Assembly: GCA_003506635.1 (NCBI GenBank) | Contig: DNZB01000135.1 | Span: 18,690 to 32,300 of the forward strand | Origin: Parvularcula sp. | GTDB lineage: Bacteria > Pseudomonadota > Alphaproteobacteria > Caulobacterales > Parvularculaceae | DNA length: 13,611 nucleotides | Reading direction: 5' to 3' | Part shown: positions 1-6,626 of the stretch, in pieces | Layout: every line of letters starts with the position of its first letter | How positions within the stretch are numbered: the stretch's first letter is position 1 | Program-made: the position numbers and the translations under genes | The notes under the pieces: generated by a model | Seen by the model: only the letters and a program-made list of their open reading frames with translations | The model's database searches: none | What the model was told of the DNA's origin: nothing

Positions 1-239
1 GCGATGTCGGCGATGGCGCGGCCGATGTCCTCGCCATATTTGAAGATTGTGTCGCCCTTCTTCATATCCTTGAGCGCGATCTTGTGGCCGATCGGCGCGG
101 CCTGCGCGGAGGTCAGGCGGAAATCGGAATCATCTTCGGTGACGACGCACAGCATGTCGGTTCCGGCGCTGAGCTCCTCGACGACGACGACGCCGACATT
201 GTCCTTGCGGCTGTGGACGAGAAGATGAGGATTGGTCAT
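1..239 (-). CDS. SAF-domain protein, UxaA/SuyA small-subunit type (3' end beyond window)
   Basis: The reverse strand reads 79 codons from the ATG at 239 down to the window edge without a stop, so the C-terminus is missing. The protein starts MTNPHLLVHSRKDNVGVVVV, and later has APIGHKIALKDMKKGD and KYGEDIGRA. This is the SAF fold found as the N-terminal domain of altronate dehydratase (UxaA) or as a separate small subunit, as in (2R)-sulfolactate sulfo-lyase SuyA. In those families the PxGHKIAL and YGxxIG segments are typical. Such small subunits work with a larger UxaA C-terminal-type subunit that removes water or sulfite from a hydroxy acid, and that partner is expected next, to the left of the window. 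The gene is divergent from the GntR regulator at 353, its likely controller. The family is clear; the substrate is not. Confidence 0.82.
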   Translation of the reverse strand, partial: MTNPHLLVHSRKDNVGVVVVEELSAGTDMLCVVTEDDSDFRLTSAQAAPIGHKIALKDMKKGDTIFKYGEDIGRAIADI

Positions 240-287
240 CGCGCCCTTGATCCCTTCTTGCGAGCGTCCCCCGGCGGCGACGCTACT

Positions 288-322
288 CTTATATATGATA
301 CATTACAGCAAATGATAGACAA
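288..322 (-). promoter_or_regulatory. Putative leftward promoter with overlapping direct repeat
   Basis: In the 113-base gap between the SAF gene and gntR, the only AT-rich stretch holds a sigma70-like pair read leftward: TTGTCT at 322-317 and TATCAT at 300-295, with a 16-base spacer. Start of transcription would fall about 45 bases before the SAF ATG. The motif ATGATA(G)ACA/ATGATACA occurs twice in direct orientation, at 295-302 and 312-321, 17 bases apart, so one copy covers the -10 and the other the -35. That is a natural place for a repressor such as the adjacent GntR protein to bind. It was seen by eye only; no binding data exist. Confidence 0.4.
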
Positions 323-352
323 TCCTGCAAGGCGCGCCCTAAGCTGGCCTCC

Positions 353-1090
353 ATGACGCTCGCTTCCCGCCTTCCCGACAGGCCCGGTTTCCGCCCGCTT
401 TATCAGCAGGTTCGTGAGCTTCTGCTCGCCCGGATCGCATCTGGCGTCTGGCGCCCTGCCGAAGCCTTGCCGAGCGAGCAGACGCTGGCAAGCGAGCTTG
501 GCGTCAGCCATGGCACCGTCAGAAAGGCGCTCGATTCGCTCGCCGCCGACAACCTTGTCGAGCGCCGGCAGGGCAAGGGCACCTATGTCGTCGAGCACAC
601 CCAGGAAAGCGCGCACTTCCGCTTCTTTAAAATCGCTTACCCAGGCGGCGAAAGGGCGATGCCGAGCTGCCGCAAGGCGACAATTTCAGAGCGCCTTGCA
701 AAGCCCGGCGAACGCCAGCGGCTCGGCCTCGACGCCGATGCGCGCGTCTTCCAGATCAAGCGAGACCGCTTCATCGACGGCGCCGTCGCGGTGCGCGAAG
801 TCATTGTCATTTCCGCCGATCTGTTTCGCGGCCTCGACAAGCGCCAGCCGCTTCCTAACACGCTTTATACGCTCTATCAGGCGGAATTCGGCGTTTCGAT
901 CGTGTCGGCGAGCGAACAGATTGAGTCGGTCAGAGCCGGCCGCGACGACGCCGAAGCGCTCGGGATCGAGGCCGGCGCGCCGCTCCTCGAAATCAATCGC
1001 ACCGCCTATGACATCACGGGCCGCGCCATCGAACTGCGCCAGAGCCGCTTTGCGAGCGGAAAGCTCGTCTATTCCGTCGAACTGCGTTAG
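353..1090 (+). CDS. GntR-family transcriptional regulator, HutC subfamily
   Basis: This 245-residue protein has the HutC layout. Residues about 13-79 form a winged helix-turn-helix with PLYQQVRELLLARI, LPSEQTLASELGVSHGTVRK and ERRQGKGTYV. Residues about 95-240 form a UTRA ligand-binding domain, with RDRFIDG, VREVIVI and LLEINRTAYD near the expected places. HutC-type proteins usually repress a nearby catabolic operon and let go when a small metabolite binds the UTRA domain. The gene is divergent from the SAF-domain gene, which is its most likely target. It converges with the aminotransferase gene and ends 23 bases from it, so control of the pyrimidine cluster is less likely but possible. The ATG at 353 is the only ATG before an in-frame stop upstream and has no good ribosome-binding site, so translation may be weak or leaderless. 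The ligand is unknown. Confidence 0.9.
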   Translation: MTLASRLPDRPGFRPLYQQVRELLLARIASGVWRPAEALPSEQTLASELGVSHGTVRKALDSLAADNLVERRQGKGTYVVEHTQESAHFRFFKIAYPGGERAMPSCRKATISERLAKPGERQRLGLDADARVFQIKRDRFIDGAVAVREVIVISADLFRGLDKRQPLPNTLYTLYQAEFGVSIVSASEQIESVRAGRDDAEALGIEAGAPLLEINRTAYDITGRAIELRQSRFASGKLVYSVELR

Positions 1091-1113
1091 GCAGGGCGCA
1101 GGCCCGATTGCAA

Positions 1114-2412
1114 TTATCTCCGGCTGCCAAACACGGCGGAAAAGCAATCCTCCAGGATCGCAAGGCCGCGCGCGCATTCAGCCTCAGTGACGGAAAGCGG
1201 CGGCGCCAGCCGGATGACATTGCCGTGAAAGCCGCCCATGCCGACCAGAAGGCCGCGTTTCTTCGTCTCTTCGAGAATTGCTTTGGCCGCAGCCCGTGAC
1301 GGCGTCCATCCGTCGGCCTCATTCAGCTCAAGCCCGACCATCAGCCCCTTGCCGCGAACATCGCCAATACGGGGATGACGCGCCTGCAAGCGGCGCAAGC
1401 CGGCGAACAGCTCAGCCCCGCGCACACGCGCGTTCGCCGGCAGATTGTCGCGCTCCAGAATTGCGAGATTGGCGAGCGCGCCGCGGGTCGCCAGCGGATT
1501 GCCGCCGAACGTCGAGATCGAACTCGCCTTGAAACAATCGATAATCTCCGCGCGCCCGACCACGCCGCCGATGGCGAGCCCGTTGCCGAGCCCCTTGGCG
1601 AACGTGATGAGATCGGGCGTCATCCCATGCGCCTGGTAGCCCCAGAAATGCTCGCCGGTGCGGCCCCAACCCGTTTGAACCTCGTCGGAGACATGCAAGA
1701 TCCCGTAGCGGTCGAGCACCTTGCGAAATTCGCCGAACAGGCCGTCAGGCGGCGTCGCAAAGCCGCCGACGCCGAGGATCGGCTCCGCGATCAGGCAGGC
1801 GACATTGCCGCTCGTCGCGACTTGCAAGATGTTTTCAAGATCCTCCGTACACGCTTTGATATAGGCTGCGTCATCCAGCGTTCGAAACGGGCTGCGATAG
1901 CGATAGCTGCCGTGGACGTAGCTGACGTTGAACGGCGACAGCGACGAAGGCGACCACGACGCCATCCCTGTCACTGGTACGGTCGAAAATGAACGGCCGT
2001 GATAGCTGTGCCGCATGGCCAGGATGTGATTCGAGGCGCGATACGCGGTAGCCATCATCAAGGCGGCGTCGTTAGCCTCGCTCCCTGAATTGGTGAAAAA
2101 GACGCGTGCGTCGCTGATGCCGGAAAGCGCCGCGATCTTCTCCGCCAGTTCGACCTGCGATTCGATCAGGTAAAGCGTTGAAGAATGCAACATGCGCCCC
2201 GCCTGATCGCGTAACGCCTCCACCACTTCTGGCGGATTATAGGCGGTCATCGTCGTCAGAATGCCGCCAAAGAAATCGAGATATTCATTGCCGTCGCCGT
2301 CCCAGACGGTGCGCCCCTCGCCCCGGGCCAGCGAAATCGGTTCGTCATAATACAACGCCATCCATTTCGGCATGACGGCGCGGTGGCGTTCAACAAGCGG
2401 CAGGTTTCGCAT
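1114..2412 (-). CDS. Class III aminotransferase, probable beta-alanine/beta-aminoisobutyrate transaminase
   Basis: The product is a PLP fold-type I, class III (omega) aminotransferase of 432 residues, normal for the family. It shows the phosphate-binding NSGSEAND (108-115), the SYHGR stretch (136-140), the cofactor aspartate in SDEVQTG (D243), the PLP lysine in TFAKGLGNG (K273) and STFGGNP (300-306). The overall sequence resembles the AGXT2 and 3-amino-2-methylpropanoate transaminase branch. Context supports a role in the last part of reductive pyrimidine breakdown: beta-alanine to malonate semialdehyde, or beta-aminoisobutyrate to methylmalonate semialdehyde, which MmsA at the right end would use. 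It is the last gene of the deoB unit, 45 bases after the HAD gene. A TTG at 2439 would add nine residues; the ATG at 2412, with GGAA six bases before it, is preferred. The amino acceptor (pyruvate, glyoxylate or 2-oxoglutarate) cannot be read from sequence. Confidence 0.85.
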   Translation of the reverse strand: MRNLPLVERHRAVMPKWMALYYDEPISLARGEGRTVWDGDGNEYLDFFGGILTTMTAYNPPEVVEALRDQAGRMLHSSTLYLIESQVELAEKIAALSGISDARVFFTNSGSEANDAALMMATAYRASNHILAMRHSYHGRSFSTVPVTGMASWSPSSLSPFNVSYVHGSYRYRSPFRTLDDAAYIKACTEDLENILQVATSGNVACLIAEPILGVGGFATPPDGLFGEFRKVLDRYGILHVSDEVQTGWGRTGEHFWGYQAHGMTPDLITFAKGLGNGLAIGGVVGRAEIIDCFKASSISTFGGNPLATRGALANLAILERDNLPANARVRGAELFAGLRRLQARHPRIGDVRGKGLMVGLELNEADGWTPSRAAAKAILEETKKRGLLVGMGGFHGNVIRLAPPLSVTEAECARGLAILEDCFSAVFGSRR

Positions 2413-2418
2413 CGGCGT

Positions 2419-2422
2419 TTCC
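2419..2422 (-). promoter_or_regulatory. Ribosome-binding site deciding the aminotransferase start
   Basis: GGAA lies six bases before the ATG at 2412. The upstream in-frame TTG at 2439 has no comparable purine-rich stretch at the right distance, and the residues it would add (MLNSNLETP) do not look conserved. Confidence 0.45.
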
Positions 2423-2457
2423 AGGTTAGAATTGAGCAAAGATCAAAGAGATAGGAT

Positions 2458-3165
2458 TCATCCCGCGCCAACGGCGATCCGCGCGGCAAGCGCGGGCAGT
2501 TCGCCAAGATGCGCAAGCTTGCGGTATCGCGGCGCCGATTCCGGCGGTTCAGCATGTTCCAGCGCCCAGGTCTGCTCGTGCGGCACATAAACGCCCCAGG
2601 CGCCCGCCGTAATCGCCGGAATGATGTCTGACTTCAGGGAATTTCCGACCATCATCGCGCTGGCGGCGCCGGCGCCATGCCGCGCGAAGATTCCGTTGTA
2701 GGTCTCGGGCCTCTTTTCCGAAACGATTTCAACGGCGTCAAAGTGATTGTCCAAAAGCGACGCGGCGATTTTGCGTTCCTGATGAAAAAGATCGCCCTTG
2801 GTGATCAAGACGATCCGGTATCCCTCAGCGGAAAGCGTTTCGACAACCTCGCGCGCATGCGGCAACAGCTCGATCGGGTGGGCGAGCAGCTCCCGGCCGA
2901 CTTCCACGATCTTGCGCAGCACGTCCGCGGAAACGACCCCGTCCGAGACGTCAATCGCCGCCTCGATTAGCGTCAGCGTAAAACTTTTCGCGCCGACGCC
3001 GTAAATCCCCATATTCGTACGGTGACAGGCGTCCACTCTCTCTTGCAGAGCGGGCGGGTCGGCGAAGTCGGCGAGCAGCGCGGCGAATTCCGCCTCCGCC
3101 GCGCGATAATAGCGCTCATTCTGCCAAAGCGTGTCGTCCGCATCGAGCCCTATTACGCTCAACAT
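2458..3165 (-). CDS. HAD-superfamily hydrolase (phosphatase-like), substrate unknown
   Basis: A 235-residue haloacid dehalogenase-type phosphatase with all four motifs. Motif I is GLDADDTLW (nucleophile D8, acid/base D10), motif II is LITKGD (T122), motif III uses K151 in SEKRPETY, and motif IV is VGNSLKSD (N175, D180). A helical cap fits residues about 15-100, as in HAD subfamily I enzymes such as the YjjG-type nucleotide phosphatases. It should therefore be an active, magnesium-dependent phosphatase of the cytoplasm. It lies 33 bases after the ALDH16 gene and 45 bases before the aminotransferase, so it is probably cotranscribed with deoB and deoC. That suggests a pyrimidine nucleotide or a pentose phosphate as substrate, but nothing in the sequence proves it. 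The start at 3165 has GGAG seven bases upstream. Activity class is confident; role is not. Confidence 0.85.
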   Translation of the reverse strand: MLSVIGLDADDTLWQNERYYRAAEAEFAALLADFADPPALQERVDACHRTNMGIYGVGAKSFTLTLIEAAIDVSDGVVSADVLRKIVEVGRELLAHPIELLPHAREVVETLSAEGYRIVLITKGDLFHQERKIAASLLDNHFDAVEIVSEKRPETYNGIFARHGAGAASAMMVGNSLKSDIIPAITAGAWGVYVPHEQTWALEHAEPPESAPRYRKLAHLGELPALAARIAVGAG

Positions 3166-3198
3166 CGCGATGCTCCACCGCCGGGACGTACCGAGTGT

Positions 3199-5577
3199 TC
3201 AGTCGCCATAGGGCAGCCAAATGTTCTTGACCTGCGTCGCGCGGCGAAGGAATTCGCGCCCCTCGCCTGTGCGCGCGGCGCGCCAGTCGCGCGCGCGCCC
3301 GTCATTGACCCAGGTCTGCTTCAAATTCGTCGCGGAAGCCTCCTCGACCTTTCGGGAGCCTGACGCATCGCCATGATACCAGATCGCATCGACTTGATCG
3401 TGTTCCGCCAGCGTTTTTGTCAGCGCATCGCGCTCGCCCGTAACGATATTGAGCACGCCGCCAGGAAGATCGGATGTCTCAAGCACCTGATAGAAATCGG
3501 TCGCGATCAGCGGACAAGTCTCGGAGGGCACGACCACAACGCGATTTCCCATCGCCAGCGCGGGCGCCCACAGCGAGACGAAGGACAACAGCGGCGGCGC
3601 ATCCGGGCAGATGACGCCCATGACGCCAATCGGCTCATTGACGGCCATGACGATATTGCGCTGGGGCGGGGAATGGGCGAGCCCGTCATATTTGTCCGCC
3701 CACGCCGCATAGCTGAAGAGTCGGGAGATCGATAATTCGACTTGCGCTCGCGCGCCTGCCTTTGTCCCGCCGGCGAGCGTACAAAGCCGGTCCGCGAATT
3801 CGAGCGCGCGCTTCGACAGGTTTTCGGCGATGAAATAGAGGATCTGCGCACGCGCGTGTCCGCTGGCGCGCGACCAGTCTTCGGCCTTGAAAGCGGCCTC
3901 GACCGCATCGCGAACGTCTTTGCGATTGCCAAGGCCGACGCGGCCGGCGAGCGCGCCCCTGTGATCAAAGACGGGGCGCGTGCGCCCGCCGTCTGGGCGC
4001 TTCTGCTTGCCGCCGATATAGTTTTTAGGCGATTCATCGACACCCTCGACCGGGGCGATCGCGCCTGACGGCGCGACCTTCCCTGCGATTGAGGCCGCAC
4101 CCCACTCCCGGCGCAGCTTCAAATAGTCGATGAAGCCTTCGCGGCCGCCCTCTCGGCCGAAGCCTGATTCGCGATAACCGCCGAAGCCGCACGCTGCGTC
4201 AAACCCGTTCGTCATATTGATCCAGACGACGCCCGCCTTCATCTGGCTCGCGGCCTCAAGCGCGCGATTGACATTTTCCGTCCAGATCGTCGCCGCTAGC
4301 CCATAGGTCGTGTTATTGGCGAGTTCAACGGCTTCTTTCAGCGTACGGAATGACATCGCCGTCAGCACCGGGCCGAAGATCTCCTCGCGCATCGCGACAT
4401 TGCCGGTTCCGACCCCGGTGATGAGCGTCGGCGGGTAAAAGCAGCCGCGTCCTGGCATCGCGATATCCGGCGTCCAGACAATTCCGCCCTCGCTCTTGCT
4501 GCATTTCACCAGCTGATCGATGCGGGCCCGTTGCACCGGATCGACGACCGCGCCCATGTCGACCGCCTTGTCAAGCGGGTCGCCGACGCGAAATGCGGAG
4601 AGGCGCCGGCGGATTCGATCATAAATTGATTCCGCGACGCTCTCTTCAACGAGCAGGCGCGAGCCCGCGCAACAGACCTGGCCCTGATTGAACCAGATGG
4701 CGTCTATGAGTCCTTCGACCGCGCCGTCGAGGTCGGCGTCCTCAAAAATGATGAAGGGTGATTTGCCGCCGAGTTCGAGAGACACTTTTTTCCCGGAACC
4801 GGCGGTCGCCCGGCGGATCAGGCGACCGACCTCGGTTGATCCGGTGAAGGCGATCTTGGCGACATCCGGGTGACGCACCAGCGCCTCGCCCGTATCGCCC
4901 TCGCCCGTGATGATGTTGACGACGCCCGGGGGAACGCCCGCTTCGCGGCAAAGCTCGGCGAAATAGAGCGCCGACAAACTTGTGAATTCAGCCGGCTTCA
5001 GCACGACGCAATTTCCTGCTGCGATGGCCGGCGCGATCTTCCACGCAAGCATCAGCAGCGGGAAATTCCAAGGGATGATCTGGCCGACGACGCCGAGCGG
5101 CTCGTGATCTGGAAACTCCTCGTCGCGCAGCTGCGCCCAGCCGGCATGGTGATAGAAATGACGCGCGACGAGCGGAATGTCGATGTCGCGCGTTTCCCGG
5201 ATGGGTTTGCCGTTATCGAGCGTTTCAAGCACGGCCAGGAAGCGGCTGTTCTTCTGCACCAGCCGCGCCAGCGCATATAGGCAGCGCGCGCGCGCATGGC
5301 CTGAGCGCGCCGACCAGTCCGGAAAGGCGGCCTTCGCCGCGGCGACCGCGGCGTCTACATCACCAGGGCTGGCGCGCGCGATCAATGCAAGCGTTTCGCC
5401 GGTTGCAGGGTTGTACGACACGATCGGCTCGGCCTTCACGCGCGGGGCGACCCATTCGCCATTGATAAAGAGCTTGAATCCGAACTTGTGCGCGGCGAGC
5501 CACTCCAGCACATAGCCATGCTCTTCGGGCGCCGGACCATACTCCATGGATTCAAATATTCGGGCGACATTTGACAC
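3199..5577 (-). CDS. ALDH16-type aldehyde dehydrogenase (active module plus truncated inactive module)
   Basis: A protein of about 792 residues with two aldehyde dehydrogenase modules. Counting from the GTG, the first (about 1-490) is complete: PWNFP (oxyanion asparagine N171), FTGSTEVG, general base E268 in LELGGKSP and catalytic C302 in GQVCCAGSR. The second (about 530-792) keeps a Rossmann half with NEPIGVMGVI and VLNIVTGE. However, it has KQTWVNDG where ELGGK should be, lacks the whole cysteine domain and ends with the short tail VKNIWLPYG. This is the layout of the ALDH16 family, in which bacterial members keep the first-module cysteine. Six bases after the aldolase gene stop, it is well placed to oxidise the acetaldehyde made by DeoC to acetate with NAD(P); this is inference. 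The TTG at 5583 is possible, but GTG at 5577 has GGGG at a good distance and gives VSNVARIFESMEYGPAPE, resembling family N-termini as I recall them. Confidence 0.88.
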   Translation of the reverse strand: MSNVARIFESMEYGPAPEEHGYVLEWLAAHKFGFKLFINGEWVAPRVKAEPIVSYNPATGETLALIARASPGDVDAAVAAAKAAFPDWSARSGHARARCLYALARLVQKNSRFLAVLETLDNGKPIRETRDIDIPLVARHFYHHAGWAQLRDEEFPDHEPLGVVGQIIPWNFPLLMLAWKIAPAIAAGNCVVLKPAEFTSLSALYFAELCREAGVPPGVVNIITGEGDTGEALVRHPDVAKIAFTGSTEVGRLIRRATAGSGKKVSLELGGKSPFIIFEDADLDGAVEGLIDAIWFNQGQVCCAGSRLLVEESVAESIYDRIRRRLSAFRVGDPLDKAVDMGAVVDPVQRARIDQLVKCSKSEGGIVWTPDIAMPGRGCFYPPTLITGVGTGNVAMREEIFGPVLTAMSFRTLKEAVELANNTTYGLAATIWTENVNRALEAASQMKAGVVWINMTNGFDAACGFGGYRESGFGREGGREGFIDYLKLRREWGAASIAGKVAPSGAIAPVEGVDESPKNYIGGKQKRPDGGRTRPVFDHRGALAGRVGLGNRKDVRDAVEAAFKAEDWSRASGHARAQILYFIAENLSKRALEFADRLCTLAGGTKAGARAQVELSISRLFSYAAWADKYDGLAHSPPQRNIVMAVNEPIGVMGVICPDAPPLLSFVSLWAPALAMGNRVVVVPSETCPLIATDFYQVLETSDLPGGVLNIVTGERDALTKTLAEHDQVDAIWYHGDASGSRKVEEASATNLKQTWVNDGRARDWRAARTGEGREFLRRATQVKNIWLPYGD

Positions 5578-5583
5578 TTGCAA

Positions 5584-6615
5584 TTACCCCATTGGGTGAC
5601 GATTTGCGGCCGAATAGCGGCCGGTTGCATGATGCTCGAGCTGGCGTTCAATGTCGCCGAGAAGGCGCGAGGCGCCGAAACGGAAGAGTTTCGGCGTCAT
5701 CCAATCGGCGCCGAGTTCTTCCTTCAGCAAAATGAGATAGGCAAGCGCGGTTTTCGCCTCCGCGATGCCGCCGGCCGGCTTGAAGCCGATCTTGAATCCC
5801 GTTCGCGCGTGATATTCGCGGATCATCCGCATCATGATGAGGCTGACCGGTAACGTCGCATTGACGCTTTCCATTCCGGTCGAAGTCTTGATGAAATCGG
5901 CGCCCGCCATCATAGCCGTCATGGAAGCTTTTCCGACCTTGCCGATCGAGCCAAGTTCGCCGGTCGCAATGATCGCCTTGAGATGCGCCGGACCGCAGGC
6001 TTTGCGAAAGGCGGCGACCTCATCATATAGCGCGCGCCAGTCGGCTTTCAGCACATGACGCCGGCTGACGACGATATCGATTTCCGTCGCGCCTGCCGCG
6101 ACCGAGGCGCCGATCTCGGCAAGACGTGTTTCGAAGGGCGAATGCCCGGCAGGAAACCCGGTTGAAACCGCGGCGATCTCAACGCCGCTTCCTTCGAGCG
6201 CGTCGACCGCAGTCCGCACGAAGGCGTGATAGACGCACACCGCCGCCGCCTTGACGTCAAGATCGCGCGCGCCGAGCGCGTCCAGCAGATCCGTCCGCAC
6301 CGGCTGGCGGGCCTTGGCGCATAATCGCCGGACGCGCCCCTCGGTGTCGTCGCCGGCGAGCGTCGTCAGGTCCATTAGTGAAATTGCTTTCAAAAGCCAC
6401 GCCGCCTGCCAATCCTTCTTGACAGTGCGACGCCCGGCGAGACTGTCGATGCGCCGTTCGGCGGCCGACCGGTTGACGCGGATTTCGTCGATCCAGTCAA
6501 GCTCGAGCGGGACGCCTGGATTGCGCAGGTCTTCAGCGCCGTGCGCGGGCGGCCGCGTCGATGCGCGCGGCGCGATCGCCGTGACATTCGTGTTTTTCAG
6601 GTCCCGCTCAGACAT
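5584..6615 (-). CDS. deoC: Deoxyribose-phosphate aldolase, animal-like DERA type
   Basis: Splits 2-deoxy-D-ribose-5-phosphate into glyceraldehyde-3-phosphate and acetaldehyde. Key residues are present: the Schiff-base lysine K243 in DFIKTSTG, the second lysine K279 in GFKPAGG, and D180 in ATEIDIVV. At 343 residues it is much longer than E. coli DeoC (259). Segments such as RRTVKKDWQAAWLLKA, DLTTLAGDDT and the end HHATGRYSA match human DERA closely as I remember that sequence, so this is the long, animal-like branch. Residues 1-35 are an extra, proline- and arginine-rich, low-complexity start. It follows deoB by 11 bases and precedes ALDH16 by six. An alternative GTG at 6630 would overlap the deoB stop as GTGA; neither start has a strong ribosome-binding site. 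Function is very likely, the exact start less so. Confidence 0.94.
   Translation of the reverse strand: MSERDLKNTNVTAIAPRASTRPPAHGAEDLRNPGVPLELDWIDEIRVNRSAAERRIDSLAGRRTVKKDWQAAWLLKAISLMDLTTLAGDDTEGRVRRLCAKARQPVRTDLLDALGARDLDVKAAAVCVYHAFVRTAVDALEGSGVEIAAVSTGFPAGHSPFETRLAEIGASVAAGATEIDIVVSRRHVLKADWRALYDEVAAFRKACGPAHLKAIIATGELGSIGKVGKASMTAMMAGADFIKTSTGMESVNATLPVSLIMMRMIREYHARTGFKIGFKPAGGIAEAKTALAYLILLKEELGADWMTPKLFRFGASRLLGDIERQLEHHATGRYSAANRHPMG
5586..5590 (-). promoter_or_regulatory. Ribosome-binding site supporting the GTG start of ALDH16
   Basis: GGGGT overlaps the end of the deoC reading frame and lies about eight bases before the GTG at 5577. It is too close to the TTG at 5583, which favours the GTG and suggests translational coupling to deoC. 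Confidence 0.35.
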
Positions 6616-6626
6616 GATTTTCGCAC

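Noticed and set aside
236..616. Reverse-strand open frame (126 codons) overlapping gntR and touching the SAF gene start
   Set aside because: It is in a different frame from the SAF gene and antisense to the DNA-binding domain of gntR, with no domain of its own.
1094..1105. Small hairpin GGGC-GCAG-GCCC between converging gntR and aminotransferase genes
   Set aside because: The stem is only four pairs with no T-run on either side, too weak to call a terminator in GC-rich sequence.
3304..3317. TTGACCCAGGTCTG inside the ALDH16 gene as a possible RutR operator
   Set aside because: The half-site spacing is two bases rather than the four in the E. coli consensus and the right arm is imperfect; it lies in coding sequence far from any promoter.
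3199..5577. Possible fusion artefact or frameshifted pair of aldehyde dehydrogenase genes
   Set aside because: The frame is continuous, and the order of a full module followed by a shortened one is the normal ALDH16 layout, so no sequencing error or recent fusion needs to be invoked.
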